Source: Wenyingzhuangia gilva (GTDB taxonomy: Bacteria > Bacteroidota > Bacteroidia > Flavobacteriales > Flavobacteriaceae). Taken from it: a DNA stretch of 64,000 nt. Positions within the stretch are counted from its first letter, which is position 1. The number at the start of each line of letters is the position of its first letter. Both the position numbers and the translations under genes were made by a program. The DNA is taken from positions 124,001-188,000 of the forward strand of contig NZ_JAUMIT010000002.1 in assembly GCF_030519655.1 (NCBI RefSeq), read 5' to 3'. Of this stretch, positions 26,953 through 34,406 are shown piece by piece. Below the pieces are notes generated by a model. The model did not search any database. It was not told the DNA's origin and was given only the letters and a program-made list of their open reading frames with translations.

Positions 26953-27267
26953 ATGTTTATGAAAAAAATTACTTTATTGATAGCTGTTTTGTTTATCACT
27001 ACATATATAAATGCACAAAGTAGTCAATACAATATTGACGAAAATAAAGTGGAGAATGTTCAAGAAAATCCAAAAAGTAACAATGCTAAAATTCCAGGAG
27101 CTAAAGTTAGTGTAGTGAATGGAGGGGTAAAGGTAGAAGGAGCTAGTTTGTTGGCTATATATAATGTTGTTGGGCAAGAGGTTAAAAATAGAGATTTGGC
27201 TTCAGGCGTTTATATTGTAAGGATTTTTAAAGATGATATAATAGCATTGGTAAAAATAGCAATCTAA
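26953..27267 (+). CDS. Tiny secreted protein with a T9SS-like C-terminal domain
   Basis: 104 residues from the first ATG; the ATG at 26959 (MKKITLL) is the more usual start. A clear signal peptide ends near INAQS. A polar stretch rich in Asn, Glu and Lys (about 22-45) is followed by IYNVVGQEVKNRDLASGVYIVRIF, which looks like the end of a type A T9SS sorting domain. Almost no cargo domain is present. It sits 73 bases after CE12 and before a strong terminator, so it may be the last gene of the pectin operon. It could be a remnant of a larger secreted enzyme or a real small secreted protein. Confidence 0.65.
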   Translation: MFMKKITLLIAVLFITTYINAQSSQYNIDENKVENVQENPKSNNAKIPGAKVSVVNGGVKVEGASLLAIYNVVGQEVKNRDLASGVYIVRIFKDDIIALVKIAI

Positions 27268-27294
27268 AATATTGATTGTATATACATAAAGAAG

Positions 27295-27333
27295 AAAAGG
27301 CTTTCATAAATTCATGAAAGCCTTTTGTTTTTT
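27295..27333 (+). terminator. Terminator at the end of the pectin locus
   Basis: AAAAGGCTTTCAT, a 6-base loop and ATGAAAGCCTTTT, followed by T-rich sequence. The A-rich left side may also serve the convergent DoxX gene. Confidence 0.88.
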
Positions 27334-27381
27334 GTGCTTATTAGTTTTTAAAATGATATTTAAAACTATTTAAAAGTTTAA

Positions 27382-28344
27382 TTATAATTGAATTTTATCA
27401 ATCTTTTTCCAGTTTTCTTTAGCGGTAACGGTAGCGTTTTCTATAACCAAAATTCCAGGGTTGGCTCTTACCATCGTTTTTAAAGTAGTAGCATCGCAGA
27501 ATAATATTTCGAAGGGTAGTTTATGGTCTTTTATCGTTTTTTTTACCAAAACTGAACTACTGCTTGAGATTCCATAAACCAAATATCCTTTTTCTTTGGC
27601 TTTATTGGCCAACTCAATAATACTTGACCATGATTCTTTATCAGTTTGTTCTAATTTATTAGCAATTATCAAAAGAGCTTTTGGAGCGTTTAAAATGGTT
27701 TCAGATAACTCATCGGTATCTGATTCTAAATAAAAATCATGTACAGGAGGAATATCTCCATCTTCGTTATATTTCATTCCTTCTTTGATGTTTTTTCCAA
27801 CAGCATAAGGTCTAAAATCAATAAGCGGTAAATAAGTTAGTACGTGATAAACCACATACAACGATGAAAAAACAGACAAAAATACCAACCACTGATTGAT
27901 GTTTTTACCAAACAAAGGTTTGATATGTTTTTGAGTAAATAACATCCAAAGAATTAAAGTGATAAATACTACATTTTTATAAAAGGTTTCCCAAGGTGTT
28001 AGTTTTACAGCATCTCCAAAACAACCACAATCGGTGACTTTATCATAAAAAGCAGAATACCAAGTTAGGAATAGAAATAAGGTGGTAATTCCTAATAAAC
28101 TCCACAGTGTGATTCTAGTTTTGTAACCAAGTAATAAAGCAACTCCTAGTACCAGCTCTACAATAATTAGTAAAATGGCAAAAGGCAATGCAAATGGAAT
28201 TAAAAATTCTAAGTTTAAAACATCAGACCCAAAATATTCTTCAAATTTATAGGCAGAACCTAATGGATCTACCAATTTTACAAAGCCTGAAAAAATAAAC
28301 AAGGCTCCTGTAAAAAGTCTAAAAAGCTGGGTGATGAATTTCAT
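27382..28344 (-). CDS. DoxX family membrane protein with thioredoxin-like C-terminal part (BT_3928-type)
   Basis: 320 residues. The N-terminal half holds several membrane segments of the DoxX type (FRLFTGALFIFSGFVKLVDPLGSA, then LPFAILLIIVELVLGVALLLGYK, then LFLFLTWYSAFYDK) and the conserved CGCFGDAVKLTPWETF block. The C-terminal half (about 200-320) resembles a thioredoxin-like fold without a CXXC pair. The match is to a conserved Bacteroidota family whose biochemical role is not established; redox or quinone-linked function is often suggested for DoxX. It starts 4 bases after the DUF1599 stop, so the two form an operon. Confidence 0.82.
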   Translation of the reverse strand: MKFITQLFRLFTGALFIFSGFVKLVDPLGSAYKFEEYFGSDVLNLEFLIPFALPFAILLIIVELVLGVALLLGYKTRITLWSLLGITTLFLFLTWYSAFYDKVTDCGCFGDAVKLTPWETFYKNVVFITLILWMLFTQKHIKPLFGKNINQWLVFLSVFSSLYVVYHVLTYLPLIDFRPYAVGKNIKEGMKYNEDGDIPPVHDFYLESDTDELSETILNAPKALLIIANKLEQTDKESWSSIIELANKAKEKGYLVYGISSSSSVLVKKTIKDHKLPFEILFCDATTLKTMVRANPGILVIENATVTAKENWKKIDKIQL

Positions 28345-28348
28345 AATG

Positions 28349-28885
28349 TTATAAAGTTAGGTGAATTAAAGCAAAAACGGCATAATTAATCATGTCTTGG
28401 TAGTTGGCATCAATTCCTTCTGAAACCAAAGTTTTTCCTTTGTTGTTTTCTATTTGTTTTACACGTAACAATTTTTGTAAAATTAAATCTGTTAAAGAAC
28501 TCACACGCATATCTCTCCATGCTTCACCATAATCATGATTTTTATTCATCATTAATTCTTTGGTAATTTTGATGTGCTTTTCGTATAATTCAACCGCTTC
28601 TTTGGTGTTTACATCTGGCTGATCTGCAATTCCTTTTTCTATCTGAATTAAAGCCATCACACAATAGTTAATAATTCCAATAAACTCAGAAATCTCTCCT
28701 TCATCAACCTTGCGAATTTCGTTTTCTTGTAGTTGTCTAATGCGTTGCGCTTTGATAAAAATTTGATCTGTTAAGCTCGGTAATCTTAAAATTCGCCATG
28801 CACTACCGTAATCACTCATTTTTTTAGTGAATAAACTTTGGCAGGTTACTATTATTTTATCGTATTCTTTGGCTGTGTTAGACAT
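28349..28885 (-). CDS. DUF1599 family protein with two tandem repeats
   Basis: 178 residues from the ATG at 28885 (MSNTAKEYDK); the frame extends to 28939 but the extra 18 residues are not family-like. It holds two copies of the DUF1599 unit. The first has KKMSDYGSAWRILRLPSLTDQIFIKAQRI, the second MNKNHDYGEAWRDMRVSSLTDLILQKLLR, both followed by a conserved IxxINYxVxALI helix. The repeated DYG-W-R pattern resembles MazG-like all-alpha pyrophosphatases, but the metal-binding residues cannot be confirmed by eye. It is divergent from folP, a neighbourhood conserved in Bacteroidota. Confidence 0.84.
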   Translation of the reverse strand: MSNTAKEYDKIIVTCQSLFTKKMSDYGSAWRILRLPSLTDQIFIKAQRIRQLQENEIRKVDEGEISEFIGIINYCVMALIQIEKGIADQPDVNTKEAVELYEKHIKITKELMMNKNHDYGEAWRDMRVSSLTDLILQKLLRVKQIENNKGKTLVSEGIDANYQDMINYAVFALIHLTL

Positions 28886-28976
28886 TGTGGGTATTTTTTT
28901 TTCAGTATTTTCGATATCGAAAACGAATTTAATAAACAATTACGAATCTTAACGATTATATAAACATAAAAGTATT

Positions 28977-29831
28977 TTGAAAATCAAAACTAGCATTAAT
29001 TGTAAAGGACATCTTATCGATTTATCTACTCCAAAAGTCATGGGGATTTTAAATATCACTCCTGATTCTTTTTTTGATGGAGGGAAATACAAAGATGAAA
29101 AAGCCATTTTATTACAGGTAGGCAACATGTTAAAAGATGGGGCTACTTTTGTGGATGTTGGAGCGTATTCTTCTAGACCAGGAGCCAAACATATTTCCGA
29201 AGAAGAAGAATTGAGTAGAATTATTCCTGTGGTTGAATTGTTGGTTGCTCATTTTCCAGATATTTTAATTTCTATTGATACGTTTCGCAGTCAAGTAGCC
29301 AAAAAATGTATTGAAGCTGGAGCGGCATTGATTAATGATATTGCTGGAGGAGATTTGGATGATAAAATGTTTGATGTAGTTGCTAATTTACAAGTGCCTT
29401 ATATTGTGATGCACATGCAAGGGAATCCACAAAACATGCAAGAAGCTCCAAAGTATGAAAATATAGTGACCGAAGTTTTTTATGAACTGTCTAAGAAAGT
29501 AGAAAAATTAAATACTTTACATGTACATGATGTTATTTTAGATGTAGGTTTTGGTTTTGGAAAATCAGTAGCACATAATTATGAATTGCTAAAGAATCTA
29601 GATTATTTTCAGCAAATGGAATTGCCTGTTTTAACAGGAGTTTCAAGAAAATCTATGTTGTATAAACCTTTGGATATTACATCACAAGAAGCGTTGAATG
29701 CGACCACAATTGTAAATACAATTGCATTACAAAAAGGAACACAAATTTTAAGGGTTCACGATGTAAAGGAAGCAGTAGAAGCTGTGAAGATTTTTGGGTT
29801 GATGAATGCTGGTTCTGAATTAGATAAGTAG
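28977..29831 (+). CDS. folP: Dihydropteroate synthase
   Basis: FolP condenses p-aminobenzoate with the pterin pyrophosphate in folate synthesis and is the sulfonamide target. The 284 residues carry GILNITPDSFFDGG, the pterin loop DVGAYSSRPGA, SIDTFRSQVAK, NDIAGG, MHMQGNP and the C-terminal VTGVSRKSM-like block (TGVSRKSMLY). The only start that keeps the N-terminal strand is TTG at 28977; the next ATG is at the catalytic region and too late. It is complete and divergent from DUF1599. Confidence 0.95.
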   Translation: MKIKTSINCKGHLIDLSTPKVMGILNITPDSFFDGGKYKDEKAILLQVGNMLKDGATFVDVGAYSSRPGAKHISEEEELSRIIPVVELLVAHFPDILISIDTFRSQVAKKCIEAGAALINDIAGGDLDDKMFDVVANLQVPYIVMHMQGNPQNMQEAPKYENIVTEVFYELSKKVEKLNTLHVHDVILDVGFGFGKSVAHNYELLKNLDYFQQMELPVLTGVSRKSMLYKPLDITSQEALNATTIVNTIALQKGTQILRVHDVKEAVEAVKIFGLMNAGSELDK

Positions 29832-29850
29832 GTAAATATAAAATATTTAT

Positions 29851-29893
29851 AAAAAAAATCGAGAATGTTTATATAAACATCCTCGATTTTTTT
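29851..29893. terminator. Bidirectional terminator between folP and the M13 peptidase
   Basis: AAAAAAAATCGAG and GATGTTTATATAAACAT-like inner arms close into CTCGATTTTTTT. It lies between convergent genes with A and T runs on both sides; the stem has a small internal mismatch. Confidence 0.8.
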
Positions 29894-29914
29894 GTTGTAG
29901 TAAGTTGTTAATTA

Positions 29915-31969
29915 TCACCAAATTTTAACTCTCTTATCTATAGGTAAATACATACTATCTTTCTCAGTAATATTAAAAGCATTGTAAAATGCATCAATAT
30001 TTAATAAAGGTTGAGTAGCTCTATACATTCCAGGTGAATGTGGATCGGTTTTTACTCTTGTTTTTAATGCATCATTTCTCATTTTAGTTCTCCAAACATT
30101 TGACCAACTCATGAAAAAACGCTGATTTTGAGTGTATCCATCAATTTTACCTAGTGCTCCGTGTTTTTGTAAGTGAATTTGTAGAGCATCAAAAGCTGCA
30201 TTTACGCCTCCTAAGTCACCAATGTTTTCTCCCAAAGTAAATTTACCGTTGATAAAAGTTTCGGGTAAAACTTCAATAGCACTAAATTGTTCTGCTAATT
30301 GATCTCCTAAAGCATTAAATTGCTCTAAATCTTTGTCTGTCCACCAATTAATCAAGTTTCCATCAGCATCAAAATCAGCACCGCTATCATCAAATCCGTG
30401 AGAAATTTCGTGACCAATTACGGCACCTATTCCTCCATAGTTAATAGCGGGATCTGCATTAAAATCAAAGAAAGGTTTTTGTAATATAGCAGCAGGAAAT
30501 ACAATTTCGTTATATGGTGGGTTATAGTAGGCGTTAACTACTTGTGGAGCCATATACCAAGTACTTTTATCAACAGGCTTGTTTAATTTTAATAGATCTT
30601 CTTTAAAATTCCACTCGGTAATATTTTGAATGTTGGTGTAAAAATCTCCTTCTTGCTCTGGTGATTTTACTTCCACTTGGCTATAGTCCTTCCATTTATT
30701 AGGATATCCTATTTTAATAGTTACTTTTTCTAACTTTTCTTTTGCTTTCTCTTTCGTAGTATCATCCATCCAAGTCAAAGCATCAATTCTAATCTTATAT
30801 GCTTCAATTAATGTTTGAATCATCTCTTCAGTAATCTTTTTCGCTGCTGGAGGGAAATATTCTTTAACATAAAGTTTACCTAATGCTTCTCCTATAGAAT
30901 TGTTAATTACTCTTACAGCTGTTTTTTCTTTAGGTTCTTGTTTTACAGCTCCGTTAAGTGTTTTGCTATAAAAATTCCAGTTTTCTTTCTCTATTTTTTC
31001 AGATAATTTTGAAGCAGCATTTCTTAAGATAAGCCATTGTGAATAAGCTTTCCAGCTATCAATTTGGTTCTTATTTAAAAGGGTAGTTAAATCTTTTAAG
31101 TACTGAACGTCTGAAACAACAACTGAATCTAATTTTTGAATACCAACTTTTTTAAAATGTTCGCTCCAATTGATTGATGGAGACAATTTTTGAAGATCTG
31201 TAACACTCATAGGATTATATGTTTTTTTAGGATCTCTACGCGCTACTTTGTCTAATCTTGCAGCAGCCATTTCAGTTTCAAGTGCTACGACATTTGCAGC
31301 CATTATTTGTGCTTCATTATTTTCAATATCTAAAAATTGAAGCATTTTAGCAATATGAGATTCGTATTTGACTTTTTTGTTTTTAGAATCTTTTTCTTCA
31401 GAAATATAATAGTCTCTATCTGGCAATCCTAATTGTCCAGGACTAATATATAGCACGTTTTTGTTACTGTCTTTTGCATCAGCATCCACATAAATAGAAA
31501 AAAAATTAGAAGAACCTTTTACTTGTGATTCGGAAATATAGTTTTGTAAACTTTTTAAATCTTTAATTTCATAAGTTCTTTTAATATTTTCTGAAATGGG
31601 TTTAATGCCTAACTTGTTTCTAGCATCTGTATCTATAATTGTTTTATATAGATTAATGGCTTTTGCTTCATCAGAAGTAGGGTTTAAAGTATCTAAATCA
31701 ATGGCTTTTTTTATGACTGACAATACATTTTTATCGGTCTGTTCTCCTAATTCGTTAAATCCTCCCCAAACTGTTTTGTCATCGGGAATAGTAACACTGT
31801 CTAGCCATTTTCCATTTACAAATCGGAAAAAATTTTGGTTGGGACTTATGGTAGAATCAACATAAATTAAATTAATATCAGCGTATTGTTTTTCTAAAGT
31901 CTGTTTTTGTTTACAGGAGATACTTAGAGCAACGGTGACAAGACTTAGTAGTTTTACTTTATACTTCAT
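29915..31969 (-). CDS. M13 family (neprilysin/PepO-like) metallopeptidase, lipoprotein
   Basis: A zinc endopeptidase of family M13. The 684 residues begin with a lipoprotein signal (SISC, Cys19). An N-terminal helical cap domain is followed by NAYYNPPYNEIVFPAAILQKPFF, the zinc motif VIGHEISHGFDD (HEISH 520-524), the third ligand region GENIGDLGG and a C-terminal PMYRA-like end (SPGMYRATQPLLN) that shapes the S1' pocket. All catalytic blocks are present. In Bacteroidota such enzymes are thought to degrade extracellular or periplasmic peptides. It is followed downstream by the folP terminator; the BNR-repeat gene upstream is on the same strand. Confidence 0.94.
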   Translation of the reverse strand: MKYKVKLLSLVTVALSISCKQKQTLEKQYADINLIYVDSTISPNQNFFRFVNGKWLDSVTIPDDKTVWGGFNELGEQTDKNVLSVIKKAIDLDTLNPTSDEAKAINLYKTIIDTDARNKLGIKPISENIKRTYEIKDLKSLQNYISESQVKGSSNFFSIYVDADAKDSNKNVLYISPGQLGLPDRDYYISEEKDSKNKKVKYESHIAKMLQFLDIENNEAQIMAANVVALETEMAAARLDKVARRDPKKTYNPMSVTDLQKLSPSINWSEHFKKVGIQKLDSVVVSDVQYLKDLTTLLNKNQIDSWKAYSQWLILRNAASKLSEKIEKENWNFYSKTLNGAVKQEPKEKTAVRVINNSIGEALGKLYVKEYFPPAAKKITEEMIQTLIEAYKIRIDALTWMDDTTKEKAKEKLEKVTIKIGYPNKWKDYSQVEVKSPEQEGDFYTNIQNITEWNFKEDLLKLNKPVDKSTWYMAPQVVNAYYNPPYNEIVFPAAILQKPFFDFNADPAINYGGIGAVIGHEISHGFDDSGADFDADGNLINWWTDKDLEQFNALGDQLAEQFSAIEVLPETFINGKFTLGENIGDLGGVNAAFDALQIHLQKHGALGKIDGYTQNQRFFMSWSNVWRTKMRNDALKTRVKTDPHSPGMYRATQPLLNIDAFYNAFNITEKDSMYLPIDKRVKIW

Positions 31970-32007
31970 AGATAGGTTGTTTTATGATAAATATATTGAT
32001 GGTTTTT

Positions 32008-33051
32008 TTATTCTTTAAAAGTAAGTTTTGAAATTCTTCCTGCTCCTGAAGCATAGGCAGTGGTATCATTTAAAAAACGAATGGTATAAAAACTTTCATC
32101 ACTTATGTGTTTCCAAGATTCCCCAGCATCATTGCTAAAATCAATTCCGTTAAAACCAATAGCAACCAATTCTTTTCCTTTTTTGTTTGGTATGTATTGC
32201 ACGCAACTTCTAAAATTGGGTGTTTCATTTTTAGCTACCAAATTCCAAGTTCTTCCTCCGTCTGTTGTTTTTATTTTGTTAAAACTGTTGTCTTTTGGTT
32301 TAGTGTAATCTCCACCAATAGCAAATCCGTTATTTTCATCATAAAAATCAATGCTATAAATGCCTTCTGTTTCTTTATTTTGAATGATAGGGGTTTTTAC
32401 AACCTGCCAAGAAACCCCTTTGTTTTCGGAATAATATACATTACCATTTGAAGTAGCAATCCATGTTTTATTTCCGATGGTTTTAATATTGGTGTTGCTG
32501 GCAGCAAAAGCATTTTCGTTGGTTTCTGATTCAGGTAAATTTTCACAAGCTATTTTTTTCCAGGTTTGTCCACCATCCCTAGTAATAATAATAGATAAAC
32601 ACCCGTTCATACTATCTCCAACCGCAATCCCTTCGTTGTCATTCCAAAAAGTCATAGCATCATAAAAAACATCTTTGCTTTCTTCCTTGTACACTAATTC
32701 CATGTTTTCTGTGTCTGTAGACTTAAATAACAAAGCAGGATTTTCAATGGTAATCATAAAAAAATCTTTATTCGTATGAGCGATGGCTCTAAAATGTAGA
32801 TTTAGGGAATTGTATTTTTGAATAGTTGTATCCCATATTTTTGTTTTGGGGTTATAAAATCCATAAGCACTATTATTGGCAGCAAAAGCTACATTTTTGT
32901 TGTCTAATATTTCAATTGCTCTAATGCTTAATAAAGAATCTTGTAAAATATTTTCTACTTCTACTTTATTAAAATTTCTAATTTTTTCTTGATTTTTATT
33001 ACCGCAGGAAAATAGCAAAACAGAAATGGTTACAAATAAAATATATTTCAT
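32008..33051 (-). CDS. BNR/Ycf48-like beta-propeller lipoprotein
   Basis: 347 residues with a lipobox (LFSC, Cys16). At least three repeats carry the Asp-box-like pattern TxDGGxTWxxV/I: TRDGGQTWKKI, SENKGVSWQVV, TTDGGRTWNLV and SNDAGESWKHI. These are typical of BNR and Ycf48/photosystem-stability-like propellers, often annotated as oxidoreductase-like in Bacteroidota. No catalytic residues can be named. It is probably an exported binding or scaffold protein and lies upstream of the M13 peptidase on the same strand with a 38-base gap, so the two may be co-transcribed. Confidence 0.82.
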   Translation of the reverse strand: MKYILFVTISVLLFSCGNKNQEKIRNFNKVEVENILQDSLLSIRAIEILDNKNVAFAANNSAYGFYNPKTKIWDTTIQKYNSLNLHFRAIAHTNKDFFMITIENPALLFKSTDTENMELVYKEESKDVFYDAMTFWNDNEGIAVGDSMNGCLSIIITRDGGQTWKKIACENLPESETNENAFAASNTNIKTIGNKTWIATSNGNVYYSENKGVSWQVVKTPIIQNKETEGIYSIDFYDENNGFAIGGDYTKPKDNSFNKIKTTDGGRTWNLVAKNETPNFRSCVQYIPNKKGKELVAIGFNGIDFSNDAGESWKHISDESFYTIRFLNDTTAYASGAGRISKLTFKE

Positions 33052-33222
33052 GGGGAGGTTGATTTATAGCCAAATATACTAATAGTGTTTTTTATAGATA
33101 GTGTAAAAACTTTGTTGATATGCTGCGATATGTTTGTTTTGATGTTTTATGTGATAGTTAACTGAATCTTTCTATATTTGTTGATAAGGAATTATTTTTT
33201 ATTGAAAAACAATAAATAATTA

Positions 33223-33252
33223 TTGTTTTGTGGTTTTTTGTTAGTATGTTTG
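33223..33252 (+). promoter_or_regulatory. Bacteroidota-type promoter for the DUF2975 gene
   Basis: TTG at 33223-33225, 19 bases, and TATGTTTG at 33245-33252. The start codon follows 24 bases further on. Confidence 0.72.
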
Positions 33253-33276
33253 TGGTACTAAAAAAACTAAATTGTT

Positions 33277-33888
33277 ATGAAAAAGAACACACTCCTTAGT
33301 ATTGCTATCGTTATTTGTAAATTTATTCGCGTATTATATGTTTTGATATTTTTAATTTTTGCAGGATTCTTTGTGCATTTGCAAATAAACCCATCATATT
33401 ACAATAAAATAGGTTTAAGTAATAAGTTGGATTTTAAGAATAATTCCTTTGTAACTTCATATAAGGTTTCTAATGGGATACATATAAATACACGTAGAAC
33501 TTATAAATATGAAGGAGAGCAAAAAGATTCTGACGTGTTTACATTAGACCAGTTAAAGAAAACTTCTCTATATTTTAGTTTTATTAAATACTCTGTCGTA
33601 TTATTTCTTGGTTTTTTATGTTTCGGTGAATTTCAAAAAGTGATGGAATCTGTTAAGGAGGTAAAAACATTTCAAGAAAATAATGTATTGTCATTTAGAA
33701 GAATAGGCAAGTATTTGTTAATTATTTGTGTATTAACATCCTTTTATTATCATGCATTTCAAAGAGGTGGAATTAATGGAGTTAACATTACTCCAAATCT
33801 TTTAATTCTATCTTTACTGGCATATATTATGGCTGAAGTTTTTAAAGAAGGAAATAATTTAGAGGAAGAAAACAAATTAACTGTATAA
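33277..33888 (+). CDS. DUF2975 family membrane protein
   Basis: 203 residues with four predicted membrane segments (about 12-32, 95-113, 143-160 and 168-186) and a polar extracytoplasmic loop of about 60 residues between the first two. The layout and the partner gene match DUF2975, which is regularly encoded directly before a small YozG/Xre-like HTH protein. The function is unknown; the pairing suggests a membrane sensor or toxin-like protein controlled by its HTH partner. Only two bases separate it from the next gene. Confidence 0.78.
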   Translation: MKKNTLLSIAIVICKFIRVLYVLIFLIFAGFFVHLQINPSYYNKIGLSNKLDFKNNSFVTSYKVSNGIHINTRRTYKYEGEQKDSDVFTLDQLKKTSLYFSFIKYSVVLFLGFLCFGEFQKVMESVKEVKTFQENNVLSFRRIGKYLLIICVLTSFYYHAFQRGGINGVNITPNLLILSLLAYIMAEVFKEGNNLEEENKLTV

Positions 33889-33890
33889 CG

Positions 33891-34097
33891 ATGGCAATTA
33901 TTGTAAACTTAGATGTAATGATGGCAAAGAGAAAAATCTCTTTGTCTGAACTTGCAGAAAAAGTAGGAATTACCTTGGCAAACTTATCCATTTTAAAAAC
34001 CAACAAAGCCAAAGCCATTCGTTTTTCTACTTTGGAAGCAATTTGTGAAGCTTTAGATTGCCAGCCAGCAGATATATTAGAGTATGGTAAAGATTAA
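33891..34097 (+). CDS. Small Xre/Cro-family HTH regulator (YozG-like)
   Basis: 68 residues made almost entirely of one HTH domain: MMAKRKISLSELAEKVGITLANLSILK, then AIRFSTLEAICEALDCQPADILEY, the typical ending of the YozG/Cro-CI type. It starts two bases after DUF2975, so translation is probably coupled. It likely represses the operon promoter at 33223, but no operator palindrome stands out. Confidence 0.9.
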   Translation: MAIIVNLDVMMAKRKISLSELAEKVGITLANLSILKTNKAKAIRFSTLEAICEALDCQPADILEYGKD

Positions 34098-34406
34098 TTT
34101 GTTAGAACGTTGTCAATTCGAGTGAATTTTAGAAGCGTAGCGGATAAAATTTGTATCGAGAATGTGTTAGCGATTGAAAGGGTGATCTCTTTTCTTGTGG
34201 TGTTAAATTAGTTTTCATAACGACAGGAAAAGCGAGTGCTGAAAACATGATTATCCAGAGCTTTCGTGAAGGGAAACACTCTAAATATTTAAAATAAAAT
34301 AGATTTTTTTTTGTAAAGTGTACAAAGAAAAAAAATCACAAACCCTAATTCGTAATTCTCAATTGAGAGTTGTAAATTTGCGCACTTAAAACAGAATTTT
34401 AAACAG
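34098..34406. other. Non-coding stretch before pheT with a degenerate intergenic repeat
   Basis: About 309 bases without a gene. The part 34117-34163 starts TTCGAGTGAATTTTAGAAGC and ends GTATCGAGAA, an imperfect inverted repeat of the kind scattered between genes in flavobacteria. A pheT -7 element, TAAATTTG, lies at 34373-34380. No leader peptide or T-box is evident. Confidence 0.55.
34117..34163. repeat. Imperfect inverted intergenic repeat (TCGAG...CTCGA type)
   Basis: The left arm TCGAGTGAATTTTA and the right arm TAAAATTTGTATCGA pair with a few mismatches around a GC-containing loop. Similar fragments occur at about 3010-3150. Repeats of this type are common in flavobacterial intergenic DNA. 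Confidence 0.45.

Noticed and set aside
29915-33051. M13 peptidase and BNR protein as part of the pectin locus
   Set aside because: They are separated from it by folP, DUF1599 and DoxX, are on the other strand and lack the AATCGATT motif.
34321-34406. Amino-acid-responsive leader before pheT
   Set aside because: No run of Phe codons in a short frame and no antiterminator-type hairpin pair was found.
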